DNA of 64,000 bases, taken from NCBI RefSeq assembly GCF_000760695.4, contig NZ_JHEG04000001.1, positions 7,340,478-7,404,477 on the forward strand. Direction: 5' to 3'. The first letter of the stretch is position 1, and each line of letters begins with the position of its first letter. The notes under the pieces were generated by a model. The model saw only the letters and a list, made by a program, of their open reading frames with translations, was not told where the DNA came from and ran no database searches. The DNA comes from Tolypothrix bouteillei VB521301. Its GTDB lineage: Bacteria > Cyanobacteriota > Cyanobacteriia > Cyanobacteriales > Nostocaceae. Below are positions 52,445-61,085 of this stretch, one piece after another. The position numbers and the translations under genes are program-made.

Positions 52445-52833
52445 AAATTGCCATAACCCTTTCTTTAGCTCCAAGCCAAATCCGAGATTTTATGATATTC
52501 TCTCACAGACATATTTCTCTAGAGTTGCGAGTTGGAGCAGACAGAGACACAGAATTGCAAGAAATGTTAGAGGATGAAGCCCATTCTCCTTTTAATTATG
52601 TTTTGGAAAAATCTATCCATCAAGACCTTCATGGCTTACTATCTAGGTTGTCTTCTCAACAAAGAGAAGTTAAACGTTTGCGCTTTGGTTTTACAGATGG
52701 ACATGAACTGTCTTTAGCACAAATCGGTCATGGTATGGGTATTACTCGAGAACGAGTACGATAAATAGATATGAAGGCTTTGAGTATCCCGCGCCGCAAC
52801 CGAGATAAAATAAGCGATTATTTAGCTAGTTAA
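52441..52833 (+). pseudogene. Relic of sigma-70 factor, regions 3-4, with nonsense mutation
   Basis: Readable from 52441 (VEIAITLSLAPSQIRDF), through ISLELRVGADRDTELQEMLE and LSSQQREVKRLRFGFTDGHE to MGITRERVR, where CAA (Gln) has become TAA (52762). The same frame then continues with IDMKALSIPRRNRDKISDYL to a natural end at 52833. So one base change broke region 4.2. The N-terminus is missing. Confidence 0.8.
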
Positions 52834-52846
52834 AGTTCTACAAACT

Positions 52847-52875
52847 GTAGGGGCGCGGTGGTTTTGCGCCCTTAC
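52847..52875. repeat. Dispersed palindrome GTAGGGGCGC..GCGCCCTTAC
   Basis: Family palindrome in the gap between the sigma relic and the convergent STAND gene. Confidence 0.75.
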
Positions 52876-52898
52876 AAATAGTGTAAGTACACATAATT

Positions 52899-54530
52899 TT
52901 ATACAGCTTTCGCTCGCTCAAATCGAACAACATTCATGTTGAGTAAATTCTCTTTCTTTCTAGAGGGGTGCTGAATGTTTAAACGGTCGAATTCATAGCG
53001 AGTTGTATCAATTTGGAGATATTGGCACAGATTCATCAAGTTACTACCACCATAATATAGTAATTTTTTATCTTGGTCGAGTAATACTTCTAGGATTTCC
53101 TGAATTTGCTGTTCTTGTGCTTTTTGAGAAGGAAAACTAGTATGAAAAGAGTCAGCGATCGCGTGTAAAATAAGTTTTTCTTCTCTTGTTTTTTCAATAT
53201 CTTTAACTGTGTTTTTTTCCAGTGCATAGCTCATAAAAAAATTAAGTTGTTTTGTCTTTAATTCAGTAAATACCTGCTCAATGATGTGGTTTTTTACATA
53301 TTCCATAATTAATGGTTGCAGTGTATATTGTCCCAATTGCATTTCAAGCAAAGAACGCCTAATAAGCCCCTCCAAAGCCTCCAATAAATCTACTTTTGAA
53401 ACAGTAGGTATAATATCGTTAATTAAATCTGTAATGGTTGTCCAGTTGCCATTGATTGTCAACCAGTACATAATGGTTTGCTCCAAGTGTGAGAGGCGAT
53501 TGAATTGTTGTTCTAACAAGCGACGTATACCATTGAAAACAACAGTTCTTTGTTTAAGGAATTCTTTGATATTACCGTCAAATAAGTCTAGAATTGAAGT
53601 CGCAACAATTTTTATGACTTGAGGGCTATTACCATAGCGATCGCACAATTGTTGTTTTTGTTTTTCACTCCCTATTAATCCTTTTAGTTCGAGTATAGAA
53701 GAAGCAGCTTCCTGACAACCCCCTAACTTCAAAGAATGCACGGGTACATCAGTTCCTTCGCTAGAGGCTATCTCAGAAGGCTTTTCACGACTAGTCAACA
53801 TCAAACAGCTTTGATGTGTTGTTTCTCCAATCACTTGGAGTAATTGACTATACCCTTCATAACCGGGAAGGTATTGTCCTGGGTAACCAGGATCTAACAC
53901 TGATTCCAAATTATCTAAAATCAACAGACATCGAGAATTACGCAAATAATGCATTAATCGTCCAATATCGCCTTTGGTTTCTTTATGATTAGACAAAAAG
54001 GAAACCAAGTCTGCAACCAAAGTGTTGAGCGAAGGCGCTTTTGATATAGATCGCCAAATGAGGTATTCAAACTCATGCTGAACTTGTCGCGCAAACTTGC
54101 TTGCAAGAGTTGTTTTTCCAATTCCTCCCATCCCGAGGACTGCAATTAGACGACATCGATCTATTAGTACCCACTGTTGCAACTGCATGAGTTCTTCATT
54201 GCGACCTTGAAAAACTCCAATATCTGCTGCTTCAGACCAATCAAATGCTTGAGGACCACCACATTGAGTATAATCTCCTTTGTCTAATTCTATACCAAAG
54301 GCTTGAAAACAGTATTCTAACGATCGCTTGTCTACCTTCTCTGTACGTGCCAGGATGCGGGAAATGGTGTGTAATGATAAGTTGGTGCGATCGCTCAGTT
54401 CTTCATAAGAATAGCGATTCCCGTTATTATTTTGCAACTCAAACTCGCGTTTAGTGTTCTGGAATTTGTTCCAACCGTTAGTCGTCAGAATAACACCACG
54501 TTTGCGGGCTGATTTTGCGGCGATAGACAT
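52899..54530 (-). CDS. STAND (NB-ARC) NTPase with N-terminal HTH-like domain, truncated
   Basis: 543 residues. N-terminal helical, HTH-like region (residues 8-70, YSYEELSDRTNLSLHTISRIL), then NB-ARC: Walker A AVLGMGGIGKTT near 133, Walker B CLLILDNLE near 203, LMLTSREKP sensor. The region YYGGSNLMNLCQYLQIDTT is where relatives pass into WD40 or pentapeptide repeats; here only 35 residues follow. The sensor repeats are therefore missing. Confidence 0.82.
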   Translation of the reverse strand: MSIAAKSARKRGVILTTNGWNKFQNTKREFELQNNNGNRYSYEELSDRTNLSLHTISRILARTEKVDKRSLEYCFQAFGIELDKGDYTQCGGPQAFDWSEAADIGVFQGRNEELMQLQQWVLIDRCRLIAVLGMGGIGKTTLASKFARQVQHEFEYLIWRSISKAPSLNTLVADLVSFLSNHKETKGDIGRLMHYLRNSRCLLILDNLESVLDPGYPGQYLPGYEGYSQLLQVIGETTHQSCLMLTSREKPSEIASSEGTDVPVHSLKLGGCQEAASSILELKGLIGSEKQKQQLCDRYGNSPQVIKIVATSILDLFDGNIKEFLKQRTVVFNGIRRLLEQQFNRLSHLEQTIMYWLTINGNWTTITDLINDIIPTVSKVDLLEALEGLIRRSLLEMQLGQYTLQPLIMEYVKNHIIEQVFTELKTKQLNFFMSYALEKNTVKDIEKTREEKLILHAIADSFHTSFPSQKAQEQQIQEILEVLLDQDKKLLYYGGSNLMNLCQYLQIDTTRYEFDRLNIQHPSRKKENLLNMNVVRFERAKAV

Positions 54531-54662
54531 AAAATTTTCCCCAGTAACGTTTTGCTGACATTTTCAAGCGTAGAGCGTACTCCAGAGTAAAGTCTTGTCC
54601 TTTCGCGCAAATGACTTTCCGAATTCGGAAAGTTGCATTGCCAATTTTGGCAATTTTCAAGT

Positions 54663-57101
54663 TTAATGGCAAAGACGCCCCAGCAAAACTTCTCCATTCG
54701 ACATTGGATAAATACCATCAGGTTCCGTGTAAATAAATCCTCCTTCATCAGTGAGTGCATCACTCTGGTTTTGTGCTGGTACAGACTCTATCTCATAGGT
54801 TGGGAAGGGAGAATTTAGCAAGTCATCAGGTAAAGTAGGTAAGCTCCCATTTGCTGTAATAATCAATCTACTTTGGGGACTTTTGCGAGCGATACATCTA
54901 TTAGCAATGAGCGTACTTCTATCCAAGACAACTGCAGGCAATTCCACCAATCCATTATTGGGGGTAATATCTTGAACGTTAATTTGAACAATTCCATTGA
55001 AGGCAGAATCCTTTCCCGTGGCAGTTATATCGCTCAAAGAAGTATTTTCCGAGCGAAACTGGAAACCCAAAAGAGTATTGGTATTAATATCAACATTTCC
55101 CCCACGAGCGTTTGCAGAATTAGCACTAATGTCGCTATTTTCTTTGGGTACAGCTACGAGTGAAGATGTTCTGATACTAATATTACCACCATTACCAGAT
55201 CCAAATGCCGAGGTAGTGATTTGACTGCCACGTTGCATGAGGAGCAGATTTTTTACTTGTAGATCTATATTGCCTCCTCGACCGGATGCAGTCGCAGATG
55301 TTATTGCACCCCCACGATCTAAAACGATAGAATTTGCCTTAACTTGCAGCGTTCCAGCATCACCTGTCCCCTGGTTACTCGCTTCAACACTTGCACCATT
55401 GGTCACACGTAACCTTCCAGTATTGATAATAATATCTCCAGATGAGCCTTGAGGTACTGGTGACAGCCGATAAGCCTGTTGCAATTCTCGATCGGGAAGA
55501 GGAGCAGACACCCGCACGCTACTTGGTAGCCCCGAATCAAATCCTTTACCATCGATATCAATCGAGACTGTAGCATTGATGACTGCACTACCTGCGTTAC
55601 CAGATGCTACGGTAGAAGAATTCACTGTTCCCCCATCTCGAAGAACTAACTTTCCCGTGTCGATCGCGATCTTTCCAGCATTTCCATTCCCTAGAGTGGC
55701 GGCTGATATATTGCTCGACAAGAAAGCATTTCTCGCTCCAACGATTTCTATCGAGTCAAAAGCATTTACAGTTACCTCCCCTCCTTCCCCATCTCCTAAC
55801 GTCGAAACTGCAATACCACCTCCATCGCGAATTGTTAATTGCCGAGTTGATATACTAACGCTACCCGCATCCCCAGAACCTAACGCCACAGAAGCGATGT
55901 TGCTATTTCTCAAGAGATCTAGAGGCGAAAATCCAAGCACTTGCACTGAATCAGAAGCATTGACGATCGCCCGACCCGAATTACCAGTTCCAAAGGAACG
56001 AGCACTCACTGCAGCCCCATCTCGAACGATTAATTGTTGTGTTGCGATCGCAATATCTGCTCCCGTTCCACTTCCCAAAGTTTGCGAGTCCAACCCACTA
56101 CGAAGTCTACCATCTAGAGTTGTTGAACTCATATCCAAAGAGCGAGCATTAACATTTATACTTCCCCCTTGTTGTTCTCCTTGGTTTTGAACTAGCATCT
56201 GCGAGCCATCTGTAAGGGATACCCTTTCTCCCCACACTTGAATTGAACCGCCACCACTGCTATCAGCTAAAGCTTTTTGAGAGAATTGAATATCTTGAAA
56301 GTTTTGAATTCCTTGATAGCTCAAAGCCAAGCTTTGAGAAACAAGACTCAGCTCAACTTGTTGTCCGGTTCCGACACTCCCTAACTCAATTCTTCCTTGT
56401 TCTGCTGTTAATGTACCGCCCTGAATGTCTATATTTCCCCCAACTAACGCCAAGGTGTTTCCAGGTAGCACAACTAAACCAGTAACGGTGTTACCTTTAA
56501 TTGTCGGGGAACCAACGGCTCCCGGAACAGATAAATCGTAACCATTTCCCTGCACGCGAATGGTTTTAGGATTTTGTCCGAATTGCAAGCCAATAGGAAC
56601 GCTCATGGTTAACAAGGGTGCGGCTTGGGGAGCGGTAGCGCTAAATTGAAAACCATCAGCAAAGTTAATGGTATTGGCGGTAGTACCAACAAACGAACCG
56701 CCTATATCGAGTCGAGCATTTGGACCAAATACTATTCCATTGGGATTCAACAAAAATAGGTTAGCCTTACCGTTTGCTCGGATTAACCCATCTATATTAG
56801 ACACTGACCCACCTGAGATCCGACTGAAAATATTTTGGATATCTCCTGCATTGTTGAAGTAAGCAGAACCTCCACCAGAGATAGAAAACTGGCTGAAACT
56901 GTGAAACAAATTATTTCCCCTTCTTGCGCCTCCGTCTATCTGAAAGTTAGGATTGCCCGAAACTTGCGTTCGCTCTTGTGCTGACAATGTTTCATCGGGT
57001 ATAACCTCAGCTATTGCCACTTTCGCCACATTCAGCAAGTCGGACAAAATTATGCCACTTACAGCTAACAGCCACTTGCCAAGACAGTTTCTAGCAATCA
57101 T
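54663..57101 (-). CDS. Filamentous haemagglutinin-type exoprotein (two-partner secretion)
   Basis: 812 residues. A signal peptide is followed by the TPS domain (about 30-165): GNNLFHSFSQFSISGGGSAY, then FSRISGGSVSNIDGLIRANG and NLFLLNPNGIVFGPNARLDIGGSF. The rest is a right-handed beta helix with repeats such as GSGDAGSVSISTRQLTIRDGG. The last part has paired Cys. No TpsB transporter is encoded in the window. Divergent from the CHAT protein gene. Confidence 0.92.
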   Translation of the reverse strand: MIARNCLGKWLLAVSGIILSDLLNVAKVAIAEVIPDETLSAQERTQVSGNPNFQIDGGARRGNNLFHSFSQFSISGGGSAYFNNAGDIQNIFSRISGGSVSNIDGLIRANGKANLFLLNPNGIVFGPNARLDIGGSFVGTTANTINFADGFQFSATAPQAAPLLTMSVPIGLQFGQNPKTIRVQGNGYDLSVPGAVGSPTIKGNTVTGLVVLPGNTLALVGGNIDIQGGTLTAEQGRIELGSVGTGQQVELSLVSQSLALSYQGIQNFQDIQFSQKALADSSGGGSIQVWGERVSLTDGSQMLVQNQGEQQGGSINVNARSLDMSSTTLDGRLRSGLDSQTLGSGTGADIAIATQQLIVRDGAAVSARSFGTGNSGRAIVNASDSVQVLGFSPLDLLRNSNIASVALGSGDAGSVSISTRQLTIRDGGGIAVSTLGDGEGGEVTVNAFDSIEIVGARNAFLSSNISAATLGNGNAGKIAIDTGKLVLRDGGTVNSSTVASGNAGSAVINATVSIDIDGKGFDSGLPSSVRVSAPLPDRELQQAYRLSPVPQGSSGDIIINTGRLRVTNGASVEASNQGTGDAGTLQVKANSIVLDRGGAITSATASGRGGNIDLQVKNLLLMQRGSQITTSAFGSGNGGNISIRTSSLVAVPKENSDISANSANARGGNVDINTNTLLGFQFRSENTSLSDITATGKDSAFNGIVQINVQDITPNNGLVELPAVVLDRSTLIANRCIARKSPQSRLIITANGSLPTLPDDLLNSPFPTYEIESVPAQNQSDALTDEGGFIYTEPDGIYPMSNGEVLLGRLCH

Positions 57102-57262
57102 TTCCCAAAGGAGGAATACACTATTGAACTTTAATACAGAAGTTTACTATCTGAGTAGGGAAATATGCTCAAAAGTTCTCTATCTAAAGTTGTATTTTTC
57201 AGCAACAAATGTATTTCTTCACTATCGTAATTGTATTCTCAATTTGGGTGTTGGAGGTTTGC

Positions 57263-59986
57263 ATGGGCTTACACCAGTGTTTGAAAACTAGCCGCCTGCT
57301 GAACCTTTTCTTTCTCTGTAGCTTTACCATCTGCTTGTGTTTGGGTCAAGTTTCCCTGACATTTAGGCAAATACAACTTGGTGGAGTGGTAATTGCTCGA
57401 TCGCTCGATTGGAAACACTTAATGCAACAAGGGTTAAATTTCTATAGAACCGGAGACTTTCAAGGAGCAATTTCGCTTTGGGAAGCAGCTTTAAGCAGCA
57501 ATTCCCAACAAAAATCTGAAGATACGGTGACAGTTTTAAAGTACTTGGTACGAGCTTATCAACAAGTTGGTCGGATAGATCGAGCGATCGCGACTCTCAA
57601 TCAACTCATAGCCCACTATCAAAAAGTTGGCGCGAGTCTACAGCTAGGAAGAATGCTCGCAGAACTTGCTCAGGTATACAGTAGCTTGGGACAGCAGCGC
57701 AAAGCGATCGCTCTGTTATGTGGCGACAGTAAGGTAGACCCAAACTGCATCAAAGAAACTGCTTTGAACATCGCCCGCAACCATTCAGATACACTCTCAG
57801 AAGTCACCGCCTTGGGTAGCTTGGGTAATGCTCACCGTTTGCAGGGCGATTACGAACAAGCTATTAAATATTTTGAAAAAGTATTGACAGTAGTGGATTA
57901 TAATGATTACAAATTGCACGTTATCTCTGCGTTAACTGGTTTGGGAAACACCTACACTAGCCTTGCTAAACGCGATTATCGCCGACTTCAGTTTGCCAAA
58001 CAAGCAGCCGATAAAATGGCAGTGGAAAAATTTGCTCGCAATGCCAATGATTGGGATAGCAAAGCGATCGCCTTCTTTGAAAAGAGCATTGCCCTTGCTC
58101 GCAGACATAACGAGCCGATAAATGAACTGCGATCGCTACTCAACCTATTCATACCCTATCATCGGAGTCGCACAGACGTTTCTTTAGGCAGCACTCTACA
58201 GCAAGCGTTGAATGTCTTAAAGCGGCTACCAGATTCCCGCGATAAAGCTTATGCAGCCATTCGGTTGGCTAGTTTATATCAACTCCTGAGCTTACCTCCT
58301 GCAACTTCGGATGCTGTTTCAGCAACTCGCTGTTTAAGTACAAATGTGCCTTTTGAAACAGTAGAGCTACTCCAGCAAGCCATTGCGATCGCTCAACGCT
58401 TGAAAGACCAACAATCTGTATCCTTTGCATTGGGTCGTTTAGGACACGTATATGAATGTCGTCAAAACTATCCTCTTGCATTGCAACTAACGCAACAAGC
58501 ACAATTGGTTGCAGGAATGCAGGAGAGCCGTTATCTGTGGGATTGGCAAGCAGGGCGAATTTTACAAGCGCTTTCAAGAACTAAAGAGGCGATCGCGTTC
58601 TATAAAAGCTCAGTTAAGACTTTAAAAGAAATTAGGGGAGATTTAGCGATCGCTGGACGCGATTTCCAATTTGATTTCCGTGACACTGTTGAACCTATTT
58701 ATCGTGAATTAACTGAATTGTACCTAGAGCAAGCACAGGGAGATAGAGAAAATGGAAAATGGGGTGATGAAAAAAATCACAAATCCATTGAGTCTGCTCT
58801 AGAAACAATTGATAGTTTGCGTTTGGCAGAACTACAAAATTATCTTGGGGATGATTGTTCCTTAGAAGCGATCGTAAAACCCGTCACCCTAATTGATGAA
58901 AAAACAGCTGTCATCAGCACCATGATTCTTAAAAACAGAGTTGCAGTCATCCTAACTCTACTAAATCAAGATAAAAGCTTTCAATCACACGTGTATTGGA
59001 TACCAGCAACAAGTCAGGACGTAATTACAACCGTCAACCAACTACGTCTCAAGCTTGAAAAGCGCTCTGATTTAGCAAATACCTATCAAGAAAAATCACA
59101 GCAAGTCTACGACTGGCTCATTCATCCCTTCGCCAAATACTTACAACAAGCACAAATTGAAACTTTGGTCTTCATTCAAGATGGAATTCTCCGCAGTATT
59201 CCAATGGCAGCACTTTATGATGGCAATCAATTTTTAGTTGAGCAGTATGCCATTGCCAGTACCCTGAGTCTCACCTTAGTCGATCCAGCCCAACTTAACA
59301 GAAAATCTCTACAAGTTTTAGGTTTTGGTTTGACGAAACCTTCTGTAGTTGAGGGACCAACCTTTTTTGAACCATTAAATTATGTCAAGTCGGAAATTGA
59401 TAGCATCACAACTATCCTTCCCGGTAGTAAAGGATTAATTGATGATGCTTTCACTCTCGAACGCTTAAAACAAGAACTCACGAAAAATCCTTTTCCGATT
59501 ATCCATCTAGCAACTCACGGGAAATTTGGCATCGATTCACAAGACACTTTTTTAGTAACTGGTAAAAAGTATATGGGAGACAAGGACGCATTAAATCAAA
59601 ACTTAAAACTTGGAACTTATAACTATAATGAAAAGCTAACTATGAATCAACTTTATCAAATTATTCAGGAGGTGTATCGAGACAAATCATTGGATTTATT
59701 AACACTAACAGCTTGTGAAACTGCAGCAGGTAGCGATCGCGATGCTTTGGGTATTGCTGGGATTTCGCTCCAAGCAGGCGCACGCAGTGTTGTTGCTTCT
59801 CTTTGGCAAGTGGACGATGAGTCTACCGCTCAACTAATTACTCAGTTTTATCGCTTTCTGGGACAGGGAATGAGTCGAGCAAAAGCGCTGCAATCTGCTC
59901 AAAAAATTTGGCTTCAGGAACATCGAGGCGATCGCAGCCATCCCGGTTATTGGGCGGCGTTAATTTTGGTGGGAAGTTGGCTGTGA
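57263..59986 (+). CDS. TPR and CHAT-domain protein (caspase-like protease)
   Basis: 907 residues. N-terminal hydrophobic segment (about 12-30) may be a signal or anchor. TPR repeats fill about 45-470. The C-terminal 330 residues are a CHAT domain with catalytic His in IIHLATHGKF (near 750) and Cys in LLTLTACETAAG (near 816), then GARSVVASLWQVDD. ATG 57263 has GGAGG six bases upstream; the longer start (57209) lacks one. Such proteins often sit beside haemagglutinin-like genes in cyanobacteria. Confidence 0.92.
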   Translation: MGLHQCLKTSRLLNLFFLCSFTICLCLGQVSLTFRQIQLGGVVIARSLDWKHLMQQGLNFYRTGDFQGAISLWEAALSSNSQQKSEDTVTVLKYLVRAYQQVGRIDRAIATLNQLIAHYQKVGASLQLGRMLAELAQVYSSLGQQRKAIALLCGDSKVDPNCIKETALNIARNHSDTLSEVTALGSLGNAHRLQGDYEQAIKYFEKVLTVVDYNDYKLHVISALTGLGNTYTSLAKRDYRRLQFAKQAADKMAVEKFARNANDWDSKAIAFFEKSIALARRHNEPINELRSLLNLFIPYHRSRTDVSLGSTLQQALNVLKRLPDSRDKAYAAIRLASLYQLLSLPPATSDAVSATRCLSTNVPFETVELLQQAIAIAQRLKDQQSVSFALGRLGHVYECRQNYPLALQLTQQAQLVAGMQESRYLWDWQAGRILQALSRTKEAIAFYKSSVKTLKEIRGDLAIAGRDFQFDFRDTVEPIYRELTELYLEQAQGDRENGKWGDEKNHKSIESALETIDSLRLAELQNYLGDDCSLEAIVKPVTLIDEKTAVISTMILKNRVAVILTLLNQDKSFQSHVYWIPATSQDVITTVNQLRLKLEKRSDLANTYQEKSQQVYDWLIHPFAKYLQQAQIETLVFIQDGILRSIPMAALYDGNQFLVEQYAIASTLSLTLVDPAQLNRKSLQVLGFGLTKPSVVEGPTFFEPLNYVKSEIDSITTILPGSKGLIDDAFTLERLKQELTKNPFPIIHLATHGKFGIDSQDTFLVTGKKYMGDKDALNQNLKLGTYNYNEKLTMNQLYQIIQEVYRDKSLDLLTLTACETAAGSDRDALGIAGISLQAGARSVVASLWQVDDESTAQLITQFYRFLGQGMSRAKALQSAQKIWLQEHRGDRSHPGYWAALILVGSWL

Positions 59987-60005
59987 AGTGAAAACAGTTC
60001 CGTAG

Positions 60006-60267
60006 ATGGGGTGGGCTGGAATTAAGAATGGTCAACTTCTTACCCTTGCACAAACAGAGTTTGATGTTTTCATCACGGTCGATCGTAATTTGTCGCCCCG
60101 TCAGGAATCTACCACAATTCAATATCACTGTAATTGTTTTACAGGCACCATCCTACCAATTGGCAGATCTGAAGCCTTTAGTACATAAAGTTGTGGCTAT
60201 CTTACCCACTCTGGCAAAAGGACAAGCCACTGTAGTTAGTACGTACGCAGCCATATTGACTGAATAA
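60006..60267 (+). pseudogene. Broken DUF5615 (PIN-like) toxin
   Basis: The first frame gives MGWAGIKNGQLLTLAQTEFD, then VFITVDRNLSPRQ; the next frame resumes with VRNLPQFNITVIVLQAPSYQ and LADLKPLVHKVVAILPTL. Together they make the C-terminal two thirds of a DUF5615 PIN-like protein with a frameshift near 60095-60105. The N-terminal Asp-containing strand and any antitoxin gene are absent. Confidence 0.65.
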
Positions 60268-60314
60268 TTTGAGCGTTTGTATTCACTGCAGTTAAACCAC
60301 GACTATTTTTTGCA

Positions 60315-61085
60315 TTATCTTTGAATGAGATAAATTTCACTGTTTCGTAGCATTTGCCATTCTTTATCATTCTCGCCAATTTTGTCAAGTAGAGATAACC
60401 GAATAGTTTTTAGCTTGGCGTCGTTACTCTCAGAAGTGAAAGTAACTCCCAAAAGGTCATACCAAAGATTTGCCTGTTCGTACAGGGTTGCGCGTTCAAG
60501 GGAAGTCTTTGCACGCTCCAATTGAGTCTTTAAATTTAGTGGTGTTGGTACGATTTCAATATCGGATGTTGCAAAGATATTACTGGAAGGACGGCTGGGA
60601 TCGCAAACGATCTCTACTTGCCAGCGATATTGCTTACCTACTGTTAGTTCTGGATAGGATTGGGTTAGTGATAGCACCGTAATGCCTGGAGCAGTCTTAA
60701 AGTTGTCGTCTTTAATCTCCGTGACTAACTTGAAGCGATTCCCGTTTTGAGGAGATGTACCGTTTTCCCGTTCGTATAACCTGAATTCGGCTGCCATAGA
60801 ACCAGTATCGCGTACAAACCAAGCAAATTTTGGACGAGTGGAAACAGTTTGTCTGGGGTATCCGTTTGGAGCTAGTAGGATGAGTGCTGACACGTTTGAC
60901 TGTGCGGATAGCTCTGGTGTCCCGCATCCCCTACCGCCGGACGATCTACCACTCGAAGGTGCTCGATCGTCAGGTGGCGTTCTGTCATCTGCTAGTACTG
61001 TAACAGGTATCAGCGAAAGCCCAAAAAAAATGCCTGCCATTAACCCAGCAGTCACTTGTTTTTTGAATGTTACCTCTTGTATCAT
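60315..61085 (-). CDS. DUF928 protein, exported
   Basis: 256 residues. Signal peptide near 10-34 (GLMAGIFFGLSLIPVTVLA), a Pro/Ser-rich linker, then the DUF928 domain: LILLAPNGYPRQTVSTRPKF, AEFRLYERENG, LTVGKQYRWQVEIVCD. ATG 61085 overlaps the TGA of the CHASE2 gene as ATGA, so translation is coupled; longer ORF starts are inside that gene. The function of DUF928 is unknown. Confidence 0.88.
   Translation of the reverse strand: MIQEVTFKKQVTAGLMAGIFFGLSLIPVTVLADDRTPPDDRAPSSGRSSGGRGCGTPELSAQSNVSALILLAPNGYPRQTVSTRPKFAWFVRDTGSMAAEFRLYERENGTSPQNGNRFKLVTEIKDDNFKTAPGITVLSLTQSYPELTVGKQYRWQVEIVCDPSRPSSNIFATSDIEIVPTPLNLKTQLERAKTSLERATLYEQANLWYDLLGVTFTSESNDAKLKTIRLSLLDKIGENDKEWQMLRNSEIYLIQR

Noticed and set aside
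55576..56190. 204-codon plus-strand frame within the haemagglutinin-like gene
   Set aside because: It is antisense to a clear TPS exoprotein and has Pro/Ser-rich shadow composition.
57209..57262. Upstream in-frame ATG for the CHAT protein
   Set aside because: GGAGG six bases before 57263 and a normal N-terminal hydrophobic segment favour the later start.
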